This document shows, in pieces, positions 1-6,096 of a DNA stretch of 10,479 nucleotides. Source of the stretch: CAYQTO01 sp964420455 (lineage in GTDB: Bacteria; Sumerlaeota; Sumerlaeia; SLMS01); contig CAYQTO010000128.1 of assembly GCA_964420455.1 (NCBI GenBank), positions 1-10,479 of the forward strand, given 5' to 3'. Position numbers and translations under genes: made by a program. The notes under the pieces were generated by a model. It had not been told where the DNA came from and searched no databases. It worked only from the letters and a program-made list of their open reading frames with translations. Each line of letters begins with the position of its first letter. The stretch's first letter is position 1.

Positions 1-614
1 GGGACGCTGCCGTCCTTGCGGATGCGCAGGATCTTGCCGCGCAGGGACGCCAAGTCCTGGCTGTTGTCGGAATCCGCGTCGTCGCCGATTCCAAGGAGCA
101 GCGTCTCGGCGGTGTCGAAGTAAAGCCCGCCCCCGTAATGAATGGTCGAATCGCGCTCGTCGGGTAACGAAAAGACAAGGCGATAGGAACCGGGTTCCAT
201 GCGGAGGGGATCGGCCGCGTCGAGCGCAACCGTGGCGATGGTGATCCACATGGAGCCGTCGTCGCGTTCCTGGGTAAAGCTGAAGTAGATGCGGCGGGTT
301 TGGGCGAATTCGGGATCGGGGACGATGCTGACGACGCCACCCTCGTGCACGACGCGTACGCGAAGGGAAACGAGCGGCGCGGGGCCCGTCTCGCCCTCCG
401 GATTCAGGATTCGAATCTGGCCATCGCGGTCGCCGATGGCGAAGGTGCCGTTGGGGAGCTTCTCGAAGGCGGTGATGAGGGTGCCTTCGCGGGTGAAAAT
501 CAACGTATCCTCAAACCCGTTCGGGAGGCCCTGTGCGGTAGCGAGGCTGGATCCCACACAGAAAGCGCCCACGAACAGGAGCAGGTACGGCAAGCCCTTC
601 AACATGCGGAGCAT
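1..614 (-). CDS. PQQ-dependent sugar (glucose/sorbosone) dehydrogenase-like protein, N-terminal part, runs off the window
   Basis: This is the first 204 residues of a secreted beta-propeller protein of the glucose/sorbosone dehydrogenase family, which oxidises sugars or related alcohols in the periplasm with PQQ. The start at 614 (CATATG context, with GGGAG 10 bases upstream) gives a signal peptide: basic MLRMLK, a hydrophobic stretch to about residue 24, and a probable cleavage after ATA (residue 27). Family-like blocks follow. Residues 93-113 correspond to the usual G-L-G-A-P-F/Y segment. IHYGGGLYFD (158-167) carries the conserved His-Gly-Gly block. GIGDD...DNSQDLASLRGKILRI (175-198) is the most diagnostic match. 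The early block reads GVVSIVPDPEF rather than the common GLLGIAFHPDF, so the protein is somewhat diverged. It lies 67 bases downstream of the TolC-like gene on the same strand. Substrate and true PQQ use cannot be decided from the fragment; another sugar-dehydrogenase-like propeller is possible. Confidence 0.85.
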   Translation of the reverse strand, partial: MLRMLKGLPYLLLFVGAFCVGSSLATAQGLPNGFEDTLIFTREGTLITAFEKLPNGTFAIGDRDGQIRILNPEGETGPAPLVSLRVRVVHEGGVVSIVPDPEFAQTRRIYFSFTQERDDGSMWITIATVALDAADPLRMEPGSYRLVFSLPDERDSTIHYGGGLYFDTAETLLLGIGDDADSDNSQDLASLRGKILRIRKDGSV

Positions 615-647
615 ATGACGGTTTCTCCCGGAGTTCGCCCAGGACGG

Positions 648-666
648 TCCGGCATCTCGAGCCGGA
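648..666 (-). other. Small GC-rich inverted repeat between the TolC-like gene and the sugar dehydrogenase gene
   Basis: Six-base arms TCCGGC (648-653) and GCCGGA (661-666) flank a 7-base spacer. On the minus strand this would form a hairpin just after the TolC-like stop codon and about 30 bases before the dehydrogenase start. No T-run follows it, so it does not look like a complete intrinsic terminator. It could be an mRNA-processing or stabilising hairpin, or chance in GC-rich DNA. Confidence 0.3.
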
Positions 667-681
667 GAGTCAAGAAACGGG

Positions 682-2499
682 TCACCCCCCGCGCGAGCGA
701 ATCGGGGCGAGTGGCCTCCCCAGGGCGACGTATAGACGCGCCAGCGCCACCTGGTAGTTCAGGAGCGCATCGTTGTACCGCGTCTCCGATTGGAAGAGTT
801 CGTCCTGCGCGAGGCGCACCTCCGTGATGTCCTCGAAACCCACCTCAAACCGGCCAGTAATCAGCTCGAGGCTCTTGCGGGCGCTCTCGACGCTCTTGAT
901 GAGGATGGTGAGCTGCTGCTCGGTCGCGAGAACGGACCGCCGGCTGGTAAGGACCTCCTGGGCGATGTTGCGCTCGGTGGAAAGGCGGGTCGTGCGCTGC
1001 TGTTCGAGCTGGAGAGCCGACCGGCGGTGAGCCTCGCGGCGCTCGATGTTGGGGAGCGGAAGACGGAAGGCCAGCCCGGCATCCCAAGTCTCGTTTTCGA
1101 AGCCCCAGGACTCGTAGACGTCGTCGGCCCCGTCGAAGCGCGTATAGCCGGCATCGAAGTCCAGCTGGGGGAGGAGGTCGTTGCGGGTGACCTCGCGATC
1201 GATCTCGGAGAGTGCGAGCGTGAGGTCCGCCCGCATGAGTTCGAGGCGGCTGTCGAGCGCCTCCTCCACCGCCTCGCCCTCCTCGGGGATGTCGACCCGC
1301 CCCCGCCGGGCCAGCTCGTCGGTGATGTCGATAAAGGAGATCGGCGTATCGAGGGGGAGACCGAGGAGGATGAGCATCGCCTCGCGCGCCTCATTGAGCT
1401 GGCGCTGGCGCGAGATCGCCGTTTCCAACTCGTTGAGGTAGTTGATCTCTGCGCGGAGGATTTCCGACTCGTCGACGAGTCCCACGTTAAAGCGCACGCG
1501 GGTTTCCTCGAGGAAATCGAGGCGGATCTGGATCGCGGCGCGCGAGACCTGAAGCTGGCGGGCCGCCTGGAGAATCTGGAAGTAGCTGCTGATGACGTCG
1601 AGGACGACGTCGCGCTGGGTCACCTGGTCACCAAGGATCGAATCGATTTCGTCGATGCGGGCCCGGCGCAGGTCCGCCGTGCCCACCCGTGTTCCTCCGC
1701 CGCGGAGAAGCGGCTGCAGGTAGCGGATCTCCACATTGGAACTGTAGTCCTTCGTGTCTTCGATGATGCCGCCGCCGTCGGTGATCTTGTTGTCGGTGCG
1801 GGTGGTAAGGCCGCTGGCGGTGATGCTGCCGCCGGAGCGCAACTGGACCCCGCTTTCGAAGCCCGCTTCGTTGGTGTAGGACCGCTGCTGGCGGAGGGTG
1901 TCGACGGGGCCGGGCGGCTCCGGCGCCTCGCCGGAGGAGGGCGTTGTTTCCTCAACCGCGGGCGCTCTTGTGGCATCCCGATCGCGGGTCTCGGTCACCC
2001 TGCTGTTGGCGATCAAATCGACGAAGGGGATGAAGGGCGCCTTGGCCGCCGTGGCGGAGGATCGGGCGATGCGCACCCCCCGTTCGCTGTTGATCAGCTG
2101 CAGGTTGTTGTCGAGCGCGTAGTCAACGAGGTCGCCCAGGGTCAGGAGCGCAAAGGGGCTGCTCTCGGGAACGTCCGGGAAAACCACGGGAGACGTGGCA
2201 ACATCGTCCGTAAAGGCAGGAACGGTTGTGAGGAAGTTGCGGCCGAGGTCTGTCTCGTCGCCGCGGCGAAAGAGAAGGAGGGTTTCGTCGGGCAGTTCCC
2301 CCGGAGGGACACGATAGAGGTCGTTAGGATCCGGAGGGGGCTGCTGGGCCCCGGCGGGACGGCTCGCAAGGAGGAAGGGCAGAAGACCCAGAAGGAGAAA
2401 AATGGAGGGGAGGGCAGGGGCGACTCGTCCTTGCCTCCGTGTGGGATGGGGGGTGTAAAGAGGCCTTGCCCTGACGCGGACCATTGGCGGCACTAGCAT
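682..2499 (-). CDS. TolC-family outer-membrane efflux protein
   Basis: This 605-residue protein belongs to the outer-membrane factor (OEP/TolC) family, the trimeric channel-tunnels that take substrates from tripartite efflux pumps or type I secretion systems across the outer membrane. A basic N-terminus and a hydrophobic stretch (residues about 31-46) with AGA|QQ near residue 51 form the signal peptide. The first OEP repeat begins around SPFALLTLGDLVDYALDNN (114-132) and the second around VEEALDSRLELMRADLTLA (411-429). Each is followed by long helices with the typical Q/E/R-rich pattern, and the chain ends in ALLNYQVALARLYVALG (578-594). Family members are usually about 420-490 residues; the excess is a Pro/acid-rich region after the signal peptide (52-113) and a Pro/Glu-rich insertion (about 168-206). 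The start at 2499 is preferred over 2484 because GGTGGGG lies 11 bases upstream. It is divergent from panC with only 45 bases between starts. No membrane-fusion protein or inner-membrane pump is visible nearby. Confidence 0.92.
   Translation of the reverse strand: MLVPPMVRVRARPLYTPHPTRRQGRVAPALPSIFLLLGLLPFLLASRPAGAQQPPPDPNDLYRVPPGELPDETLLLFRRGDETDLGRNFLTTVPAFTDDVATSPVVFPDVPESSPFALLTLGDLVDYALDNNLQLINSERGVRIARSSATAAKAPFIPFVDLIANSRVTETRDRDATRAPAVEETTPSSGEAPEPPGPVDTLRQQRSYTNEAGFESGVQLRSGGSITASGLTTRTDNKITDGGGIIEDTKDYSSNVEIRYLQPLLRGGGTRVGTADLRRARIDEIDSILGDQVTQRDVVLDVISSYFQILQAARQLQVSRAAIQIRLDFLEETRVRFNVGLVDESEILRAEINYLNELETAISRQRQLNEAREAMLILLGLPLDTPISFIDITDELARRGRVDIPEEGEAVEEALDSRLELMRADLTLALSEIDREVTRNDLLPQLDFDAGYTRFDGADDVYESWGFENETWDAGLAFRLPLPNIERREAHRRSALQLEQQRTTRLSTERNIAQEVLTSRRSVLATEQQLTILIKSVESARKSLELITGRFEVGFEDITEVRLAQDELFQSETRYNDALLNYQVALARLYVALGRPLAPIRSRGG
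2471..2499 (+). promoter_or_regulatory. Possible sigma-70-type promoter for panC
   Basis: CTGACG (2471-2476) and TAGCAT (2494-2499) each match 4 of 6 bases of the -35 and -10 consensus with a 17-base spacer, which would put transcription start about 40 bases before panC. It lies inside the first codons of the divergent TolC-like gene, as it must given the 45-base gap. The match is modest and the organism's promoter consensus is unknown. Confidence 0.25.
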
Positions 2500-2544
2500 T
2501 TCTTTCGATTCCCCACCGACAAAAGTGACTCGGACACAAGCCCG

Positions 2545-3390
2545 ATGGAAGAAATCAAGATTGTCCAGAAAATGCGCTCGAAAGCGCGCGAGCTGCGACA
2601 GATGGGACGTCGCGTTGCCCTCGTCCCCACCATGGGTGCCCTCCATCCGGGTCATCTGAAACTGGTCGAAAAGGCCCGCTCGATCGCCGATACGGTTATC
2701 CTTTCGGCCTATGTGAACCCAAGGCAATTCAACGATCCACAAGACCTCGAGAAATACCCGCGGGACCCCGATGGGGACAAGAAGAAGGCGGAGCAGGCAG
2801 GGGTCGATATCTTTTTCTCTCCCCGCGACGTCGAGATGTATCCCCCCGGATTTCTCACCACGGTCAATGTTGGCTATCTGGACCGCAAGTTTGAGGGCGA
2901 GCACCGCCCCGGCCATTTCCGCGGCGTGTGCACGGTCGTCACAAAGCTGCTCAACATCACCCACCCCAACACTCTGGTCATGGGTTGGAAGGATGCGCAA
3001 CAGCTGACCATCATCCAGCACATGATCGACGACCTTTGCCTGGATGTGTCGCTGGTCGGCGTGGCCACGGTCCGTGATGAGGATGGCCTTGCCTGCTCGA
3101 GCCGCAACGGCCTCCTGTCCGCCGACGACCGCAAGAAGGCTCTCTGCATGGGGCGGGCGCTCAAGCGAGTTCACTTCCTCGTCAAGCGTCAGGGCATCCT
3201 CCACAGTGGCGAGCTGCTCGGGGCGATTCGCTCGACCATCGAGGGCGAGGGGGGCGTGAAACTCGAATACGCCCAGATCGTCAGTCGCGCCACGCTCGAG
3301 CCCCTCGACCACGTCATGCGGGGGGGAACCTTTGTCCTCCTTGCGATTACCGTCAACGGCGTCCGGCTCATCGATAATACCCGTATTTAG
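2545..3390 (+). CDS. panC: Pantothenate synthetase (pantoate--beta-alanine ligase)
   Basis: PanC joins pantoate and beta-alanine in the cytoplasm using ATP, through a pantoyl-adenylate intermediate, to make pantothenate (vitamin B5, coenzyme A precursor). The 281 residues match the family's usual length. Diagnostic blocks are in order: PTMGALHPGHLKL (28-40) with the HxGH nucleotide-binding signature at 34-37; YVNPRQFNDPQDLEKYPR (56-73); RPGHFRGV (121-128); GWKDAQQ (147-153), equivalent to the GEKDxQQ block; and DGLACSSRN (180-188), the KMSKS-like loop. The Glu of the usual GEKD motif is Trp here. The start at 2545 fits the family N-terminus, although only a weak ACAAG ribosome-binding sequence precedes it. 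No panB or panD is adjacent. Expression probably depends on a promoter inside the start of the divergent TolC-like gene. Confidence 0.97.
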   Translation: MEEIKIVQKMRSKARELRQMGRRVALVPTMGALHPGHLKLVEKARSIADTVILSAYVNPRQFNDPQDLEKYPRDPDGDKKKAEQAGVDIFFSPRDVEMYPPGFLTTVNVGYLDRKFEGEHRPGHFRGVCTVVTKLLNITHPNTLVMGWKDAQQLTIIQHMIDDLCLDVSLVGVATVRDEDGLACSSRNGLLSADDRKKALCMGRALKRVHFLVKRQGILHSGELLGAIRSTIEGEGGVKLEYAQIVSRATLEPLDHVMRGGTFVLLAITVNGVRLIDNTRI

Positions 3391-3443
3391 CAGGTCTCTT
3401 GCGGAGCGTCCTGTTTTTGGACCGCGACAAATCCGATTGTTTC

Positions 3444-3473
3444 TTGACGCTTGTCGAGGGTTAAGGGCTTAAG
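3444..3473 (+). promoter_or_regulatory. Weak candidate promoter upstream of the 77-residue ORF
   Basis: TTGACG (3444-3449) matches the -35 consensus at 5 of 6 positions. CTTAAG (3468-3473), 18 bases further, is a poor -10 (3 of 6). It sits in the 123-base gap after panC, the longest spacing within this plus-strand cluster, so a new transcript could start here. The gap also holds a bulged hairpin around 3404-3422 without a following T-run, so I see no convincing panC terminator. Confidence 0.2.
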
Positions 3474-3513
3474 CTGACGCAAGATCGTCACTTCCTCCCC
3501 CCGGAAGCCATTC

Positions 3514-3747
3514 ATGTCGAACCAGAATCGCAAATCGGTCGTTCCTATGTTCCCGGCGACGGCCATCGAGACCCGCCCCAGCCGCCGCCGATCCATTACC
3601 GACACAGACCCCAGAATGCTGTTTGCCATGTGGGAAATGGAAGTTGGTATCGACCCGGACAAGTCCCTGAGCGATGTGGAAGACGCCATTGTAATCTACG
3701 ACGCCTTTCGTCCGCGGGTTTCCCGGCGCTTAAGCAAGCGGTCCTGA
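3514..3747 (+). CDS. Small hypothetical protein (77 aa)
   Basis: I do not recognise this family. The 77-residue product is soluble, with no signal peptide or membrane segment. It has a basic, Ser/Pro-rich N-terminal part (residues 1-30, with a SRRRS stretch), a more ordered acidic middle (MLFAMWEMEVGIDPDKSLSD, 35-54), a short segment DAIVIYDAF (57-65), and a very basic tail ending RRLSKRS. GGAAG lies 6 bases before the ATG, a good ribosome-binding site. It follows panC by 123 bases and precedes the diverged tetrapyrrole-methylase gene by 46 bases on the same strand, so it may be co-transcribed with the latter. The composition looks like a real protein rather than a shadow frame, and the complementary strand offers nothing better. 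It remains a prediction. Confidence 0.55.
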   Translation: MSNQNRKSVVPMFPATAIETRPSRRRSITDTDPRMLFAMWEMEVGIDPDKSLSDVEDAIVIYDAFRPRVSRRLSKRS

Positions 3748-3773
3748 CTGTCTGGACGCCGGTGCCCCCGTCC

Positions 3774-3784
3774 AAGGAGCGGAG
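3774..3784 (+). promoter_or_regulatory. Ribosome-binding region for the CobA-HemD-like gene
   Basis: Two purine-rich sites, AAGGAG (3774-3779) and GGAG (3781-3784), precede the ATG at 3794. The second has the better spacing (9 bases) and favours 3794 over the in-frame ATG at 3800. Confidence 0.5.
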
Positions 3785-3793
3785 CCCAGCGTC

Positions 3794-5461
3794 ATGCCGA
3801 TGACCGGTCGTGTTTCCCTGGTAGGCCTCGGTCCGTGTTCCCGGGCCGATCTCACCCATCGCGCTCTCGAGTCAATTTCCTCCGCCAGCGTCCTCCTTAT
3901 GGGGGAGACCCCACCCCCTGAAATCCAGTCCCTTTTCTCACCCGACGCGCGGGTTGTGGTGCTCGGTGAGGAGGCGGACCCCGAAGGCCTCCAAAGACTC
4001 GTCGCGCGAGAGGCGCGCGCCGGCGAGCGCGTCGCCCATCTCTTTCCCGGCGATCCCTTCTTCGATCATGATGCCGCCGTCGAGTTCCTCCATTGCCGGA
4101 CGGTGGGCATTCCCGTGGAGGTTGTCCACGGTCTTTCCCATCTGGCCACGGCATCGGGGCGATGCGGGCTCCTCGCGTTTCCTCCTCCGCTTGCGGGCTC
4201 TCTCGCCGTGTTCCATTTGGCGATCCCCCCCGCGGGGGGAACGACACCCACGCCGGTCCCCCACGAATCCACACCAACCCCACGGAAACCTGGCGTCACC
4301 GTCCGCCGCCGCAAGAAATCGGGCCCGGAAGCGGAGACCCTTACCGAGCGCCAACACGCGCTGCGCGCCGCTGCACTTGCGGCGATTCCAGGGCCAACCT
4401 CCCCGCCCGAGGCCCGACTTCTCGAAGCCGACACCCTCGTCTTTTTGCGTGTGGCCAATCATGCGGTCCTTAGGGCGGTGGCCAATCACCTGCGGTCGGG
4501 CTCGCTCCCTCCGTCAACGCCGGTCGCGTTGGTAACGCCCGGGTTGGGTGGCCGAAGCGACGTCCACACGTCGACACTCGAACGCATCGATCAGGATTTC
4601 ACATCCCACGCGGCCGCGCCGCACGCCTATCTCGTGGTGGGCGACGGAGTGATGATGCGCGAGCACTTCGAGCCCCCAGCGCGCCCATCGCTCGAGGGAT
4701 TCCGCGCCCGGGTCCTTGCGGCGGAAGGAAAGCCGCCCGCCTGGGGGCGTCTTCTCGAGGAGCAGGGCGCCCACCTGTTGCTTTCCGCCGTCGTGGCCGA
4801 GCAACCCGGCGAGGAGATCGGCTCTCGCATGCGCGCCTTCCGCAAGGACATTGCCGCCGCCCGTGTCCTGCTCTTCGAGGACGCCTCCTCGGTCGGACAT
4901 TTCGTTGAGGCCCTTCGGGGGAGCGGAACCGACGTGCGCTTCCTTCCCTCCGATGCGACGCTCGTCGCCCGCGACAAGAACACCCAGCTCGCCCTCGAAA
5001 GCTACGGCCTCCGGAGCATCCTTGTCCCCTCCTCCGAGTTCCCCGTCTGGCTGGCGGATCTTCTCGCAGGCGAGCGCATCGTCCCGGAATCCATGGTGGT
5101 CGTCGGGCGGAGCCCCATCGACTTCCCCGAGGCGGGCATCATCCGCGACCGGATTGGGACCCCCGTCCAGTTGCCTGTCTATACAACCAAGCTTCCCCCG
5201 GACCGTGCGGACAAGTTGCTGCGTGACGTTGCCGCCCCCGACTGCGAGGTGATCCTCGTCGACGGATTTGGGGTCCTGGCATCCCTCAAGGCCTCGTCTC
5301 GGTGGAGAAAAATCGCTGAAGCCTTCGGATCGATGGTGGTGCTGGTGGTGGAGGGGCAGGAGAAAGAGTTCGCCGGGGAGGATTCCGGCTCCCTCCCGGT
5401 CATCCCGGTTCATCCGGACAAGCTGGTGGATCGTTTGCTTGAGGGGTTCGAGGTTCCCTGA
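3794..5461 (+). CDS. Diverged tetrapyrrole methylase (CobA/SUMT-like) fused to uroporphyrinogen-III synthase (HemD-like)
   Basis: This 555-residue protein has the architecture of the CobA-HemD fusions that act in siroheme/cobalamin and haem synthesis (uroporphyrinogen-III C-methylation plus ring closure of hydroxymethylbilane). Residues 6-145 resemble the N-terminal SUMT half: VSLVGLGPCSRADLTHRAL matches the V-L-VG-GPG-LT-A opening, and LFPGDPFF then GIPVEVVHGLSHLATA match GDPF and GIPFEVVPGVTSAIAA. Residues 205-295 resemble its second half (DTLVFLRVANH; AYLVVGDGVMMREHFE). Between them lies a Pro/Thr/basic stretch (about 146-200). Residues 300-552 read as a weak HemD: SVGHFVEALRGSGTDVRFLP, ALESYGLRSILVPSSEFP, then PVYTTKLP. 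Key SUMT features are lost: the GRGGEE after GDPF is DHDAAVEF, and the GIPLTHR block is missing. Catalysis is therefore doubtful. GGAG 9 bases upstream supports the 3794 start. It converges on the lipoprotein gene with 13 bases between stops. Confidence 0.85.
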   Translation: MPMTGRVSLVGLGPCSRADLTHRALESISSASVLLMGETPPPEIQSLFSPDARVVVLGEEADPEGLQRLVAREARAGERVAHLFPGDPFFDHDAAVEFLHCRTVGIPVEVVHGLSHLATASGRCGLLAFPPPLAGSLAVFHLAIPPAGGTTPTPVPHESTPTPRKPGVTVRRRKKSGPEAETLTERQHALRAAALAAIPGPTSPPEARLLEADTLVFLRVANHAVLRAVANHLRSGSLPPSTPVALVTPGLGGRSDVHTSTLERIDQDFTSHAAAPHAYLVVGDGVMMREHFEPPARPSLEGFRARVLAAEGKPPAWGRLLEEQGAHLLLSAVVAEQPGEEIGSRMRAFRKDIAAARVLLFEDASSVGHFVEALRGSGTDVRFLPSDATLVARDKNTQLALESYGLRSILVPSSEFPVWLADLLAGERIVPESMVVVGRSPIDFPEAGIIRDRIGTPVQLPVYTTKLPPDRADKLLRDVAAPDCEVILVDGFGVLASLKASSRWRKIAEAFGSMVVLVVEGQEKEFAGEDSGSLPVIPVHPDKLVDRLLEGFEVP

Positions 5462-5474
5462 TGCCGGTCGTCGT

Positions 5475-6029
5475 TCAAAGGCGGGGGCCGAGCCCCTGGG
5501 GCACGGTTCCCATGGAGCGCAGAGGCTCCCGGTCGAGGGTCTCCTGCTCGGGGATGTCTTGCGGCTCCCCGGCCTCCGCGAGCGAGGCGGCGTCCGGTGC
5601 GGCGACCGGCTCGCTGCCGTCTGCCTCGCCCTCCTCCACGTAGCGGATGGCAACCCCCCGGATGAAGCCGAGTTCGAAACTGCCCTGCCGATAGGCGCGG
5701 AAGGGGACGCGCTCATCGATGACGGCCCCACGGACCTTCGTCTTCAACTGGCGGACATTCACCACGGCGTCGGCGCCGATTTCGTGGGCGCGCTCGCGGA
5801 GCTGGGTCAGCTGGGTGCGGGTTACCTCGGTGCCTTCCCTCGAATCGGAATCACTTTCCACATAGGCCAGCTTGATGTGGGGACGCTCGATCTCGTTGAT
5901 GTACAGGCTGATCTGGTCCGGCGGGGTGGAGGGTTCGAAGCGCTCGTCAGTCAGCATCCAGACTTTGCGGCTGCTGCAACCGGTCGCGATGACGGCAACG
6001 AGGATCAGGAGGAAGACAGGGCGAAACAT
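5475..6029 (-). CDS. Small predicted lipoprotein with a GADAVV-type domain
   Basis: This 184-residue protein has a clear lipoprotein signal: MFRPVFLLILVAVIATG followed by Cys18, the residue expected to be lipidated, so the mature protein is membrane-anchored on the periplasmic side or in the outer membrane. Residues 38-100 hold a short alpha/beta region, including IKLAYVESDSDSREG and then a helix leading to RAHEIGADAVVNVR (80-93). That ending resembles the A-x-x-x-GADAV(V/I)-x-V signature of YbjQ/DUF74-like and related small lipoprotein domains, but the similarity is short. The tail (132-184) is Pro/Glu/Ala-rich and probably disordered. The start at 6029 is preferred to 6095 because GAGGTG sits 5 bases upstream and the signal sequence begins there. 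It follows the MoxR gene by 67 bases on the same strand, suggesting co-transcription. Function unknown. Confidence 0.85.
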   Translation of the reverse strand: MFRPVFLLILVAVIATGCSSRKVWMLTDERFEPSTPPDQISLYINEIERPHIKLAYVESDSDSREGTEVTRTQLTQLRERAHEIGADAVVNVRQLKTKVRGAVIDERVPFRAYRQGSFELGFIRGVAIRYVEEGEADGSEPVAAPDAASLAEAGEPQDIPEQETLDREPLRSMGTVPQGLGPRL

Positions 6030-6034
6030 GCGGG

Positions 6035-6040
6035 CACCTC
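6035..6040 (-). promoter_or_regulatory. Ribosome-binding site deciding the lipoprotein start
   Basis: GAGGTG on the minus strand lies 5 bases before the ATG at 6029. It selects this start over the longer reading frame beginning at 6095, which would bury the lipoprotein signal 22 residues inside. Confidence 0.6.
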
Positions 6041-6096
6041 GGGAACGGTGATGGCATCGGAGGATGGGAAGACTGCCGAAGGGACTCAAATGCAAT

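Noticed and set aside
790..2496. Long plus-strand reading frame (568 residues) across the TolC-like gene
   Set aside because: It is the complement of a clear outer-membrane factor gene. Its repetitive Glu/Val/Gly/Asp-rich sequence matches no family and is what GC-biased third positions generate.
2500..3312. N-terminal extension of the TolC-like frame to position 3312 (876-residue reading frame)
   Set aside because: The added part is antisense to panC, whose motifs are unmistakable. The signal peptide and a ribosome-binding site place the real start at 2499.
3404..3422. Hairpin after panC (GCGTCC/GGACCGC with a T-rich loop) as a terminator
   Set aside because: The stem needs a bulge and the T-run is in the loop rather than after the stem, so it does not meet intrinsic terminator criteria.
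3461..3474. TTAAGGGCTTAA near-palindrome as an operator
   Set aside because: The arms are only five bases, there is no second copy, and it lies far from a convincing promoter.
4514..5731. 405-residue minus-strand reading frame over the CobA-HemD-like gene
   Set aside because: It has no recognisable domain and overlaps two better-supported genes; GC-bias artefact.
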